From assembly GCF_000383575.1 (NCBI RefSeq), contig NZ_KB911579.1, positions 2,698,523 through 2,762,522 of the forward strand: a stretch of DNA of 64,000 bases, given 5' to 3'. The stretch comes from Salinispora oceanensis (GTDB taxonomy: Bacteria > Actinomycetota > Actinomycetes > Mycobacteriales > Micromonosporaceae). The notes under the pieces were generated by a model. It did not search any database. It was not told the origin of the DNA and was given only the letters and a program-made list of their open reading frames with translations. Shown here piece after piece: positions 50,377 to 59,573 of this stretch (positions are counted from its first letter, which is position 1; each line of letters begins with the position of its first letter). A program made the position numbers and the translations under genes.

Positions 50377-51273
50377 TCAGTGTGAAGCGGCCATCTCGAC
50401 GGTGCCACCGAGCCAGCAGCCTTCAATCCCGGTCTTGGCTTGTCGGAAACGCACCGTAATCAGTGATGGGCGGCCCATGGCCTGGCCTTGGCGTACACGT
50501 ACTGTAGTGCCGGGTGTAACCCTTGCGGAGGGAGTTTGCAGGAGTCCGAACGCGAGGGCCGCGGACGCGACACCCGTAGCCGCATCCTCCGGATATCCGG
50601 CCGACCGCGGGAACTGGCGGGCGTGCACCACCCGCCCGCCGGATTCGTCGCTCTTTTCCGGGAAGGCGTACGGGTAGAGTCCGGTACTGCCCAGGAGGCC
50701 GCATAGTGACTCGACCTGGTCGAAGTCCGGCTGGAGTCGGTGCAGGACCTCGGTGCTGGCTAGCGGGACGAGCGTCTTGATCCGGCTGGTGACGGCGTTG
50801 ACAATCGGTGCGGAGTCGAGGTCGCTCGCCGCAATCCGCAGCACATTCAATAGTGTCCGAACGGCGGATTTGTCGTCAAGGGTTTGCACCCGGCCCGCCG
50901 GCTGGCTGATTTCCACCAGCGGCGGGTCGCCTTCACCCGTGATGTGAGCCTCTACGACACCGCTTGGCGTCGAGATCCTCGCCATGCTGCTGGGAAGGCG
51001 GCCCACGCGATGCAACAGCCACGTGGCGCCGACAGTGGCGTGCCCGCACATCGACATCTCCTCGTTGGGCACCCAGAAGCGCATGGCGAAGTCGCATCCG
51101 GATTCGGCCGGGGCGGGTAGGACGAACCCGCACTCGAACCCGTACGAACGGGCGACGGCTTGCATCTCGTGGTCAGACAGCCGGGCGGCGTTGAGTACGA
51201 TGGGCGCAGGGTTCCCGCCACCGGGACCATCGGGAAACACGGTCAGTAGATGTATGTCAGTGCTCACGGCCAT
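50377..51273 (-). CDS. PhzF family isomerase-like protein
   Basis: 298 aa, diaminopimelate-epimerase fold: HLLTVFPDGPGGGNPAPIVL, E47 in YGFECGFVLP (position of the catalytic Glu of PhzF), NEEMSMCGHATVGATWLLH and GYPEDAATGVASAALAFGLL in place of the usual DPATG. PhzF isomerises trans-2,3-dihydro-3-hydroxyanthranilate in phenazine synthesis, but most homologues have unknown substrates and no other phenazine gene is present. ATG 51273 follows GGGAAAG; GTG 51267 is also possible. It lies between worn regions. Confidence 0.88.
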   Translation of the reverse strand: MAVSTDIHLLTVFPDGPGGGNPAPIVLNAARLSDHEMQAVARSYGFECGFVLPAPAESGCDFAMRFWVPNEEMSMCGHATVGATWLLHRVGRLPSSMARISTPSGVVEAHITGEGDPPLVEISQPAGRVQTLDDKSAVRTLLNVLRIAASDLDSAPIVNAVTSRIKTLVPLASTEVLHRLQPDFDQVESLCGLLGSTGLYPYAFPEKSDESGGRVVHARQFPRSAGYPEDAATGVASAALAFGLLQTPSARVTPGTTVRVRQGQAMGRPSLITVRFRQAKTGIEGCWLGGTVEMAASH

Positions 51274-51439
51274 ACTTTCCCAGACTCAGGTCGTCATCGT
51301 GGCTCGCCCTCCAAGAGGGTGGCGTAACTGCTGCTCCTCGACGCGGGCCTGACGGAAGAACCGGTCCACGATCATCGTGCTCACTGGACACACTGACCAT
51401 TGGCTCAACGCTCGGCCGTCCAGCGAACGTACGGGCGCA

Positions 51440-51838
51440 AACTCCAACTCAGTACCGCGTCCTGGCAGGGCCGCGACGGCGCCAAAGGCGCACTACTGGC
51501 CACCTACGCGGCCACCCCGATCCGACACCGGCTTCGCCGACACCGGCTTCGCCGGCCGCCTCGTCGACTGGGCCCGCGACCTGCTGCGCACAACCGTCGA
51601 GATCGTCCGCAAGCCCGCCGACCAACGCGGGTTCGTCGTTCACCCACGCCGCTGGGTCGTGGAGCGGACCCTGGCCTGGCTCACCGCCCACCGTCGCCTG
51701 GCCCGCGACTACGAAACCCACCGCGCGACGTCCGAGGCCATGATCCGATGGGCCGCCCTCGGCGGCATGCTCCGCCGCCTTGCCCGAGGCGAAGCCGCCA
51801 CCCGCCAACAACGCCTCACCTTCAACACACCCGACTGA
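51440..51838 (+). mobile_element. IS5-family transposase remnant
   Basis: The first part (RDGAKGALLATYAATPIRH) and second part (GFAGRLVDWARDLLRTTVEI, RRWVVERTLAWLTAHRRLAR, TSEAMIRWAALGGMLRRLAR) are typical IS5-group DDE transposase C-terminal sequence in two different frames, broken near 51523. A perfect 15-bp tandem duplication (51524-51538, 51539-51553) lies at the break. The N-terminal half and terminal inverted repeats are gone. Confidence 0.8.
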
Positions 51839-52547
51839 CAGCAAAGTGAAACGCGCTCTCAGCCGGCTGTATGCCGATCGGGGCTGCGACTACGAAAAGC
51901 TACCGCCACTACAACGGCGCCACCTTGCCCACCTGTAGATGAGCAGCCGCACTGCCAATCGGTCCCCTGTTCTTTCGATCCGTCGCTGCCCCTAACCCAT
52001 GCGACGGCTTTCTGCAACATTGAGGCGTTCCGGGGTTGAGCGGGTGAACGTAACCCGCCGACTAGTCTAACGGCGTGGGCCGTTATGTATCCGTTATAAA
52101 CATCGCACCCGTGCGGAGAGTGGCTATAGGTTGCAGCAGCTTGTTACCAACTCCATCACTGAATACGTCTAATTAAGACAAAGCTCACCTTCGCCCTAAC
52201 AATGCGTAGGTCGGTGGCACTCTGCGTGTGGGGTCGCTGACGGGCGCGGCGTGCGCCCTTTTGGGAGCATGTATCCGATTTTAGGTTTTTGTTACAGCTA
52301 TATGCTGTATGGCTCGTGCGCTATGGTGCTGCTACTACTCGTCCTTTGGGCGTGGGCTTCCACTTAACGCCCGCTTGCCTCAATCCGACCTGAGAGGAAT
52401 TCGCCTGGGCCCACCTCCCTCCACGGCAGTAAATGCCGTGGCGGCAGGCGGTTTCCATCTATCTATGAGTGAAACTTCGAAACGCTTTTGCCGTCTTAGG
52501 TACCGCTGAAAGTTACTGGCAACGACGTTCACACGGGGAAACAGCAA
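51839..52547. other. AT-richer non-coding region upstream of the ATP-grasp locus
   Basis: About 700 bp with no supported gene and markedly lower GC around 52030-52330 and 52450-52550. It contains a short hairpin at 52421-52441. It may be the worn promoter or leader region of the downstream biosynthetic genes. Confidence 0.5.
52421..52441. repeat. Short perfect hairpin
   Basis: Arms CCACGGCA and TGCCGTGG around GTAAA, in the AT-richer leader region; possible transcription or RNA element. Confidence 0.55.
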
Positions 52548-52910
52548 TTGCGCGTCTTGGTTTGCGGAACCAACCGACCCTGCCACCAACGCCTGGCTGA
52601 CGACGGGCACGAGCTCGTTTTGCTCAATTGCGCCGGCTCCCGCATGTCCGCACCGTCGACGTGTTGCGTCAGCCCGGCAGCGCTGCGGTGCCAGTACGCC
52701 ATAGCTTCGACCGCACTGCCCTCGTGGTGGTGGTCGGCGACACGGCGGAGCAACGCCCGCTTCGACCAGGTTTCGCGCGCGGAGTTCCGCGGCTACCTCG
52801 AATGGGTCGCCCAGTCCCACGACAATATCGCCTTCGGCGAGAAGGTTCTCGCCGTTGATTTTCACACCGACAGGTTCACTATCGAAACGTCGAGCCGGCG
52901 CAGCGAATGA
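52548..52910 (+). pseudogene. Fused remnants of siderophore-type genes
   Basis: The first residues (MRVLVCGTNRPCHQRL, DDGHELVLL) resemble the start of a thiazolinyl-imide-reductase-like oxidoreductase. The end (FDQVSRAEFRGYLEWVAQSH, DNIAFGEKVLAVDFHTDRFT) resembles the middle of an ornithine/lysine N-monooxygenase. Nothing coherent lies between. I read this as two gene fragments brought together by deletion. It is an interpretation from short matches, so confidence is modest. Confidence 0.45.
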
Positions 52911-52989
52911 ACATCGACTTGTCAAAGCTGCGGCCATAGAGTCCCGTGTCCCGGCCCGTCGTGCGACGGGCCGGGACACGGCACGAGGG

Positions 52990-54201
52990 GTGGAAACTTT
53001 GGAACAGAAGCATCTACTGGTCGTCGGGGGCCTCGACCACACGCTTGCCCGGATTGAGAAGATGGGCGTGCGCTACTCTATGCTGCAGACCCCCATTAGA
53101 GTCAACGAACGGCAGTATGGCGGCGCCCAGCGGTACGCCGTAATGGACTACGAGCGCCTCGACGAAACGCTGGCACTAGCGCGGGCCTGGCACGGCGTTG
53201 ATCCGTTTGACGCGGTCGTGTCCTTCACCGAATACGGACTCGAACCCGCCTCTCGCGTCGCGGCCGACCTCGGCGTGGCCGGAGACAATCTCGCCGCTGT
53301 TCGGGTCACCCGATCCAAGCCCGCCACGCGCGCCCTGCTCAACAAGCATGGACTCAGTCCGGTACGCCACCGCAGCTGCGCGAGCGTGGCGGACGCGCGG
53401 GACTTCCAGCGGGAGCTGGGCGGTTGCCCGATAATGCTCAAGCCGCCCGCAGGCGGCCTCAGCGAGGGTGTCTACCTTGTTGAAACACCCGAGCAGCTAG
53501 ACGAGCGATGGGCGTGGACCCAGGGTTTCACCGACGAAGCGATCCTCGCCGAGGAGTTCCTCAGCGGACCGGAATACAGCGTTGAGTCGATCTCCCGCAA
53601 TGGTGTCCACGAGGTCGTGGTGATCACCGAAAAGCTCACGACCGAAGTCCCACGTTTCATCGAGCTTGGCCACCAGGTGCCGGCCCGCCTCGGCGAGGCC
53701 GCCTGGGAAGGCATTGTCGATCTGGTCACCAGGTTCCTCAACGTCATCGGGCAGCGCACCGGCCCTGCGCACACCGAAATCCGGATGACCGCCACCGGCC
53801 CCAAGATCATCGAGTCCCAGACCCGCTTCGGCGGAGACCAAATCTGGGAGCTCTGCGAACTGGTCAGTGGGGTCGACCTCATGTCGGAGACGATCGCGTC
53901 CCTGCTCGGCCTGCCTGCACCGGATCGGGTACCCGCTGCGGCTGCCGCTGCCATACGTTTCTTTTCCTACGAGGACGTTCATGTCGTGGACGTCGCCGGC
54001 ATCACCGCGGCCCGGTCGGCCCCTGGAGTGGTGCGCGTGCTGTGCACGCTCACGCCAGGCCAGGACCTGCACGCGCTGGTCTCGTCCGACTCGCGCCAGG
54101 GTTATGTCCTCGCGGTCGGCGACAACGTCGAGACCGCGGTGGCCCGAGCGACGGCCGCACACGACCTGGTCCAGGTGGCCACCGAGGCGCGCCATGGCTG
54201 A
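52990..54201 (+). CDS. ATP-grasp ligase
   Basis: 403 aa. An N-terminal pre-ATP-grasp domain (KHLLVVGGLDHTLARIEKMG) is followed by the ATP-grasp fold: VTRSKPATRALLNKHGLSP, CPIMLKPPAGGLSEGVYLVE, DEAILAEEFLSGPEYSVESI and the metal-binding end GPAHTEIRMTATGPKIIESQ. Such enzymes ligate a carboxylate to an amine using ATP, often making dipeptides or natural products. GTG 52990 is very close to its GAGGGG; TTG 52999 is an alternative. It overlaps the MFS gene by 8 bp, so product export is likely. Confidence 0.85.
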   Translation: METLEQKHLLVVGGLDHTLARIEKMGVRYSMLQTPIRVNERQYGGAQRYAVMDYERLDETLALARAWHGVDPFDAVVSFTEYGLEPASRVAADLGVAGDNLAAVRVTRSKPATRALLNKHGLSPVRHRSCASVADARDFQRELGGCPIMLKPPAGGLSEGVYLVETPEQLDERWAWTQGFTDEAILAEEFLSGPEYSVESISRNGVHEVVVITEKLTTEVPRFIELGHQVPARLGEAAWEGIVDLVTRFLNVIGQRTGPAHTEIRMTATGPKIIESQTRFGGDQIWELCELVSGVDLMSETIASLLGLPAPDRVPAAAAAAIRFFSYEDVHVVDVAGITAARSAPGVVRVLCTLTPGQDLHALVSSDSRQGYVLAVGDNVETAVARATAAHDLVQVATEARHG

Positions 54202-55084
54202 GCGGCCCACCCTGCGCACCGCCTACATCGCGGTGCACTATTTCATGACCAACCTGGGTTTGTTCGGCCTGCTCTCGACCCTGGTAGTGACGCTGAACGC
54301 GGCTCGGTTCTCCGCGCCGCAGATCGCCGCGCTCGTCATGATCTTCACGATCACCAACAAGATCGCCAAGATCCCCCTCGCGCCGTGGCTCGACCGCATC
54401 CCCGCCGCGAGCTCCGTGCTCATCGGCTGCCTCATGGCCGCAGCCGGATTCGTAGGCCTACGTGCGGTTACCGGCATGACGCTCACGGCAGTCGCGTTGA
54501 TACTTGCGGGAACCGGAGTTTCCATCAACGCCCTCGCCAGCAAGCAGCTCGCAGCGATCGCTAGCGACGACTTGGCCAACCGGGCTCGGCTGTTCTCCCT
54601 CATCAACGTTGCTGTTAATGTCGCATCCGCTGTCGCCGCACCTGCCGCGCTTTTCTTTGCCGCACGCAATAAGCAGGGCTACGTACTGCTCGCGGTCGCG
54701 GGCGTCTACTGCCTCGCCGGTATTGTCACCTTCCTGCGGTACTCCGTCGGCCGCTCCTTCACCGCCGGATCGTCCGCCCGCACCTCGGTACGCGACTACT
54801 GGGGCATCGTCCGCCTGCCTGGCATGCGCTCCTTTCTCATCATCAACTTCTTCGGCTGGCTGCTTTACGGTCAACTCTTCAACGCCCTAGCCCTGCACGT
54901 CTCGCAAACACTCGACTCGGCGGACAGGCTCGGTGTCATCGCATACCGACGGCTCACCGATCACGGGCTCAGTGCAATGTTCTGGCTGTTCGCGGCAGGA
55001 CTGGCGCTCGTCTTCGCAGGGCTGACGCAGCGGCTACGCGGTTCCAGCGTCGGCCTGCGTGAACTTGCCCGGACGGCCGCATGA
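54194..55084 (+). CDS. MFS transporter, internally deleted
   Basis: 296 aa against about 400 for the family. Helices 1-7 are present (TNLGLFGLLSTLVVTLNAA, APQIAALVMIFTITNKIAKI, FLIINFFGWLLYGQLFNALA). After SQTLDSADRLGVI the sequence jumps straight to what looks like the last helix (SAMFWLFAAGLALVFAGL), so about four helices are missing in frame. It is coupled to the ATP-grasp gene and was probably its exporter; it is unlikely to work now. Confidence 0.75.
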   Translation: MAERPTLRTAYIAVHYFMTNLGLFGLLSTLVVTLNAARFSAPQIAALVMIFTITNKIAKIPLAPWLDRIPAASSVLIGCLMAAAGFVGLRAVTGMTLTAVALILAGTGVSINALASKQLAAIASDDLANRARLFSLINVAVNVASAVAAPAALFFAARNKQGYVLLAVAGVYCLAGIVTFLRYSVGRSFTAGSSARTSVRDYWGIVRLPGMRSFLIINFFGWLLYGQLFNALALHVSQTLDSADRLGVIAYRRLTDHGLSAMFWLFAAGLALVFAGLTQRLRGSSVGLRELARTAA

Positions 55085-55337
55085 ATCGGCACGCCGTTCG
55101 CGTATGGGCTATACACCCTGCGACTGGAGGTTGGTCCAACGCAAGGGCACGCTGCTCGGGGCCCGAAGCGGTCCGCCAGGGTGCGTCCACGCGGCGCACA
55201 GTCGACCTGAACTCCTCCCCCCGGAGCGTTGTTCCTGGTCCACGAGGACCCGTGCGAGATCGAACGGGCGTGCCGGACGTTGCGGATGCTGGAGCAGGAG
55301 CTGCTATGACCGCCGCAGGACTGGGAGGACGACAACG

Positions 55338-56270
55338 ATGAAGATCGCGGTGATCGGCGCCGGTGCGATCGGTGGCTACTTCGGCGGCCGGTTGGCGAAC
55401 GCGGGCCACGAGGTGGGGTTCCTGGCCCGTGGCGTGAACCTGGAAGCGATGCGGCGCCAGGGCCTGGTGGTGCGCAGCGTCGCCGGCGAATTCGTGATGC
55501 CGGAGGTGCTTGCCTCGAACGACCCCGGTGACCTGGGCGTCGCCGACGTCGTCCTGCTGGCGGTGAAGACCTGGCAGCTCGATGCCGTCCTCGACAGCCT
55601 GAACCCGCTCGTCGGAGCGGACACGGCGATCCTCACGACTCAGAACGGGGTCGACACGCCCGACCGGGTCGCGCAGCGGTACGGGCGGGCGGCGGTGCTG
55701 CCCGGCAGCGCGAAGGTCTTCGCGAGCCTGGAGGCGCCCGGTCAGGTCCGGCACGTCGGCGGACCGGGCCTGCTGACCTACGGCGAGTGGGACAACCAGG
55801 TGACGCCGCGGGTCGACGGCCTGCGCAAGGTGTTCGACGACGCCGGCGTACCGACGGCCGTGCCGGCCGACATCTGGACCGAGCTGTGGTCGAAGTTCCT
55901 CTTCGTGGTGCCGTTCGGCGGGCTCGGCGCCGTGACGGACGCCAGCATCGGTGTGCTGCGCACGCGTCCCGGCACCCGGCAACTGCTCGTCACGCTGATG
56001 GGCGAGATCCGCGATGTGGCCCGGGCCATGGAGGTCGACCTGCCGGCCGACATCGTGGAGCGCACGTTGGCCTTCGTCGACCAGCAGCCCGCGAACGGCC
56101 GCTCGTCACTGCAGCGGGACATCCTGGCGGGTCGCCCGTCGGAGCTGGAGGCGTGGACGGGGGCGGTGGTCCGGCTCGGCGCCGCCACCGGCACCGCGAC
56201 GCCGGTCCACGACATGGTGTACGAGCTGCTCTCCGCCCGCGTGGAGCAGTCGGCGCTGGCCCCCGGATGA
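55338..56270 (+). CDS. Ketopantoate reductase family protein (2-dehydropantoate 2-reductase-like)
   Basis: 310 aa. The NADP Rossmann motif is GAGAIGGYFGGRLANAGHEV; further family signs are ADVVLLAVKTWQLDAVL, TTQNGVDTPDRV, and the lysine in DIWTELWSKFLFVVPFGG. The true enzyme reduces ketopantoate in coenzyme A synthesis; many actinobacteria have several paralogues, so panE is not certain. ATG 55338 has GGAGG upstream. The 253 bp before it hold no clear gene. Confidence 0.85.
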   Translation: MKIAVIGAGAIGGYFGGRLANAGHEVGFLARGVNLEAMRRQGLVVRSVAGEFVMPEVLASNDPGDLGVADVVLLAVKTWQLDAVLDSLNPLVGADTAILTTQNGVDTPDRVAQRYGRAAVLPGSAKVFASLEAPGQVRHVGGPGLLTYGEWDNQVTPRVDGLRKVFDDAGVPTAVPADIWTELWSKFLFVVPFGGLGAVTDASIGVLRTRPGTRQLLVTLMGEIRDVARAMEVDLPADIVERTLAFVDQQPANGRSSLQRDILAGRPSELEAWTGAVVRLGAATGTATPVHDMVYELLSARVEQSALAPG

Positions 56271-56378
56271 CCCCGGTCCTCGCCGCTCCGTTGCCCCTTT
56301 ACGAGTTGGAAGCCTGATGGACACCACCACTGTCTCTGCGCCCGGTGCGGACGCTGACCTAATGAGATCAACCGAGCG

Positions 56379-56395
56379 CTGACAGGACCTGTCAG
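56379..56395. promoter_or_regulatory. Perfect palindrome, operator-like
   Basis: CTGACAGG-A-CCTGTCAG, an 8-bp inverted repeat about a single base, 109 bp past the reductase gene. It could be a dimeric regulator site or a short terminator stem. Confidence 0.5.
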
Positions 56396-56859
56396 ACAGA
56401 CTCGGTCCGGTAGCCGCCGGCGGGTGAGCACTCGGTGTTTGACCAGAGCTGTTGTGAGTTCTGAGGGCAGATCGTGCCCGCGTTGGTGGTCGGGAGACAG
56501 AACCGCAGCACACCGCGGTGTTCGGGGCGTTGCTCTCCCCGAACGGGCGGTACGTCTGGGCCGGCCGGTCGGGATCACCGAGATGACGGTCGCCGCCGAC
56601 CTCGCCATCCACGGCCCCCACCCGCCAGTCCGGCCGTCCCGACTACGGCCCTGCTCCGGCATTGCTGATCGCGGCAGGGGCGGTCCTCGTCGCACCCGGA
56701 TCCGCTTCAAGAGTCTGCCGCGGACCCACACCGACTGGCACCACACGATCGAACCCAACGACCAGGGCGGGTACGACGTCACCTGGCGACTGGAGGCGCG
56801 CGGCCCTCTCTCGATCCTGACCCTTCCCGTCACGTGCCAGGTACCTCGTTCAGGGCGGG
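56396..56859. other. Region with gene remnants only
   Basis: No intact gene. A short frame near 56700-56850 (THTDWHHTIEPNDQGGYDVT, then TWRLEARGPLSI) looks like a fragment of an SRPBCC/polyketide-cyclase-type protein, out of context and without start. The rest shows nothing recognisable. Confidence 0.35.
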
Positions 56860-58146
56860 TCAACGGCCTCCGGCGCGGTCGAGGTACCGCCGATGCAGCG
56901 CGTACCAGGCAGCGCCGATGGCGAGCACGCCGATTCCCGCCCCAACGCTGGCTGGGGGCAGGCTGGCTGCCAGCGTGACGCAGCCGGCCAGCCCCAGCAC
57001 GGCGAGCAGCCGTACCGGCAGCCGACGGCCCGGGTCACGGCCGAGGGTGAGCGCCGCGGCGTTGGTGATTGCGTAGTAGACCAGCACGGTGCAGCTGGAG
57101 AAGCCGATCGCCCCGCGGACGTCACCGACGAGGACCACGGCCGCCACCACCACGGCCACCGCCAGCTCAGCTCGGTATGGCACTTGGTGCACCCGGTGCA
57201 CGGCGGCCAAGCCGACCGGCACGTCCCGTCGGCGGCCCATCGCCAGCAGGGTCCGACCCACGGCGGCGAGCAGCGAGAGCAGCACCCCGATCACCGCCAC
57301 GGCTGCGCCGGCCCGGACCACCCAGGACAGGCCGGGCAGCCCGACGGCGGTCACCACGTCGGCCAGGGGAGCGGCGGAGGCGGCCAGCCGGTCCGGGCCG
57401 AGCACCCCCAACGTGATCACCGCTAGTACCAAGTAGATCGCCAGCACCATACCCAGCGCCAGCGGCACCGCTCGGGGGATCGTTCGCCTCGGGTCGCGTA
57501 CCTCTTCGCCGAGAGTGGTTATCCGGGCATACCCGGCGAAAGCAAAGAAGAGTAGCCCTGCGGCGGTCAGCACACCGGGCGCACCGGCACCGCCGACGTC
57601 GCTGAGCACCCGGCCGCCGACCGAACCGACGCCGCCGATCCGCTCCGCTGCGAAGCCGGTCAGGCCGACCACCGCGACCAGGGACAGGACCCCCAGCACC
57701 ACCCCGACCAGCACCTTCGTGGCCCGCGCCGTCTTCCCCACACCGCGCAGGTTCACGGCGGTGACGGCCGCGATGGCGATGATGGCAACGAGCCGGGCCC
57801 GCTCCGGCCAGAGGTACGCCCCAACCGTCAGCGCCATCGCCGCGCAGCTTGCGGTTTTCCCGATCACGAAGCCCCAGCCGGCCACGAACCCGGCGAACGG
57901 GCCGAGCCGCTCCCGCCCGTAGACGTACGTGCCGCCGGACTCGGGGTAGCGGGCCGCCAGCCGGGCCGAGCTGGTCGCATTACAAAACGCTACGAACCCG
58001 GCCAGCGTAAGTGCCACCAGCAGTCCGGTCCCGCCGGCCGCCGCCGCAGCTGGAGCGAACACCACGAAGACGCCCGCGCCGAGCATCGCCCCCGTCCCGA
58101 TGACCACCGCATCAGTTACCCCCAGCCGCCGCGCCAACCGCTCCAC
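56860..58146 (-). CDS. APC family amino acid permease
   Basis: 428 aa with about twelve membrane helices. The family start is LGVTDAVVIGTGAMLGAGVF, then ARYPESGGTYVYGRERLGPF and GFAGYARITTLGEEVRDPRR, all typical of amino acid/polyamine transporters. GTG 58146 is used (sequence MERLARRLGV). It is divergent from a regulator gene 70 bp away, which may control it. Substrate unknown. Confidence 0.92.
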   Translation of the reverse strand: MERLARRLGVTDAVVIGTGAMLGAGVFVVFAPAAAAAGGTGLLVALTLAGFVAFCNATSSARLAARYPESGGTYVYGRERLGPFAGFVAGWGFVIGKTASCAAMALTVGAYLWPERARLVAIIAIAAVTAVNLRGVGKTARATKVLVGVVLGVLSLVAVVGLTGFAAERIGGVGSVGGRVLSDVGGAGAPGVLTAAGLLFFAFAGYARITTLGEEVRDPRRTIPRAVPLALGMVLAIYLVLAVITLGVLGPDRLAASAAPLADVVTAVGLPGLSWVVRAGAAVAVIGVLLSLLAAVGRTLLAMGRRRDVPVGLAAVHRVHQVPYRAELAVAVVVAAVVLVGDVRGAIGFSSCTVLVYYAITNAAALTLGRDPGRRLPVRLLAVLGLAGCVTLAASLPPASVGAGIGVLAIGAAWYALHRRYLDRAGGR

Positions 58147-58204
58147 GGACCAGACCCTAGGGGGCCGAGGTGAACAGCGTGAATTTTACCCAAACTGGCT
58201 TGTG

Positions 58205-58216
58205 TATATTGGGCTC
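58205..58216 (+). promoter_or_regulatory. -10 box for a leaderless transcript
   Basis: TATATT at 58205-58210 is followed by six bases and then the GTG start codon at 58217, exactly where transcription should begin. There is no ribosome site, which fits a leaderless mRNA, common in actinobacteria. The -35 region is weak. Confidence 0.6.
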
Positions 58217-58858
58217 GTGACGAGTCGGCGAACAGCCCTGCGGCAGGTCCTCCACCGGGCAGCCGGTGCCATGACCGCTCAGCAGGTCGCAGACGAAGTG
58301 GGCTGGCCGGTCGAGACCACCCGGCTGCACTTGGAGGAGTTGGTTGGCGCGCAGCTCGCCGAGCGCGTACCCGGTGCTCCTCGCGGCCGTGGCCGCCCAC
58401 CGATGACCTATCGCGCAACCGTCGGCATGGACACCGCCGGACCCACCCGGTACCGCTTGCTGGCGGGGCTCCTCGCGCGTACGTTGCGCGAGCAGCCGAA
58501 TGGTCGCGCACTCGCACGTGCCGCCGGACGGGCGTGGGCATCCGAGCAGCCGACGGAGGCTATCGACGGCGCCCCACTCACTCGGGCCGCAACCGCGCTC
58601 ACATCCCGCTTCGATGCCCACGAGTTCGCGCCAACCGCCACGCTCACCGGGAACCGCGCCGACATCACGTTATGGCACTGCCCCTTCCTCGACCTCATAC
58701 CTGACTACGGCGATGTCATCTGCTCCCTACACGACGGCATGGTGGACGGGATCACCCGCGCCGCTGCCGGGGCATCGGTGGCGGCCCAACTCACCGCTTT
58801 CCCGCGACCTGACTCGTGTCAGATCACATTGACCCGCCGCACCCGAAGGAAAGACTGA
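58217..58858 (+). CDS. Helix-turn-helix regulator with Cys/His C-terminus (ArsR/SufR-like)
   Basis: 213 aa. N-terminal winged helix (TSRRTALRQVLHRAAGAMTA, QQVADEVGWPVETTRLHLEE LV), then RGRGRPPMTYRAT. The C-terminal domain carries LWHCPFLDLIPDYGDVICSL with HDGMVDG. The Cys/His pattern resembles that of SufR-like regulators, which bind an iron-sulfur cluster, but only two Cys are present here. It heads an operon with a cupin and a monooxygenase gene and is probably read from a leaderless transcript. Confidence 0.75.
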   Translation: MTSRRTALRQVLHRAAGAMTAQQVADEVGWPVETTRLHLEELVGAQLAERVPGAPRGRGRPPMTYRATVGMDTAGPTRYRLLAGLLARTLREQPNGRALARAAGRAWASEQPTEAIDGAPLTRAATALTSRFDAHEFAPTATLTGNRADITLWHCPFLDLIPDYGDVICSLHDGMVDGITRAAAGASVAAQLTAFPRPDSCQITLTRRTRRKD

Positions 58859-59241
58859 TGCCCACGACGCCAATGAAAAGTCTGCACGAACTCGGACAGG
58901 AACTCTTGACCCGCGCCCACGAAGCTTCGTCCGGGCGCGCCGCGGCCACGCTCAACGCCGATCACCGCAGCCTGAAGCAACTAGTGCTGGCACTGCGGGC
59001 TGGATCGGCGTTGAGTGAGCACGAGAACCCAGGACAGGCCACCCTGCAACTGTTGTCGGGAACAGCCACCGTGAGCACCACCGAGATGACGTGGCACGGC
59101 TCCGCGGGCGACTACCTGGTGATTCCAGATCACAAACACGACCTGCGAGCGGTCAGTGACGCTGTTGTCATGCTGACCTTCGTCAAGGATGCCAACCGGC
59201 CTGAGCCACCCGCGGCCGCCGACCTGAGGAGCGACACATGA
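58858..59241 (+). CDS. Small cupin protein
   Basis: 127 aa: QLVLALRAGSALSEHENPGQ, ATLQLLSGTATVSTTEMTWH, GDYLVIPDHKHDLRAVSDAV. A single cupin barrel with His residues fitting a metal site (SEHENPG and HKHDLRA). Its ATG shares a base with the regulator stop (TGATG), so it is coupled. Substrate unknown. Confidence 0.85.
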   Translation: MPTTPMKSLHELGQELLTRAHEASSGRAAATLNADHRSLKQLVLALRAGSALSEHENPGQATLQLLSGTATVSTTEMTWHGSAGDYLVIPDHKHDLRAVSDAVVMLTFVKDANRPEPPAAADLRSDT

Positions 59242-59534
59242 GCATCGTCAAAATTAATGCGATAGACATCGTCGAGGGTCACGGTGACGAATTCGTCGAA
59301 CGGTTCTCGGCACGCCCCGGCAAGATCGAACATGCGGACGGATTCGAGGGCTTTCAGGTGCTGCGTCCCACCGACGACCGCACGACCTGGTTGGTGGTCA
59401 CCCAGTGGCGTGACAGTGAGGCGTACGACGCCTGGTACGCCACCCGCCCGCATCGCGCCCCCGAATCGGTGACCTACGCCAACAAGTGGGAGCTGTGGTC
59501 CTTCGACGTCCTCACCGCGGCGAATCCCGCCTGA
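59238..59534 (+). CDS. Antibiotic biosynthesis monooxygenase (ABM) domain protein
   Basis: 98 aa, dimeric alpha/beta-barrel fold: AIDIVEGHGDEFVERFSARP, GFEGFQVLRPTDDRTTWLVV, TQWRDSEAYDAWYATRPH. Homologues include haem-degrading MhuD/IsdG-type enzymes and quinol monooxygenases. The ATG overlaps the cupin stop (ATGA). Together with the cupin and the possible metal-sensing regulator, a role in haem/iron or redox stress is plausible but unproven. Confidence 0.85.
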   Translation: MSIVKINAIDIVEGHGDEFVERFSARPGKIEHADGFEGFQVLRPTDDRTTWLVVTQWRDSEAYDAWYATRPHRAPESVTYANKWELWSFDVLTAANPA

Positions 59535-59548
59535 GGCCGCCCCTGCCT

Positions 59549-59573
59549 GGCCGGGGTCAGAACTACCCCGGCC
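59549..59573 (+). terminator. Hairpin after the ABM gene
   Basis: Arms GGCCGGGGT and ACCCCGGCC, 15 bp after the stop codon. Confidence 0.7.

Noticed and set aside
52309..52509. 66-codon frame in the AT-richer leader as a precursor peptide
   Set aside because: No ribosome site, and the hairpin at 52421-52441 lies inside it; nothing resembles a leader-core peptide.
55081..55337. Short frames before the ketopantoate reductase gene
   Set aside because: One frame ends in a plausible helix (CEIERACRTLRMLEQELL) but has no start or family; treated as non-coding.
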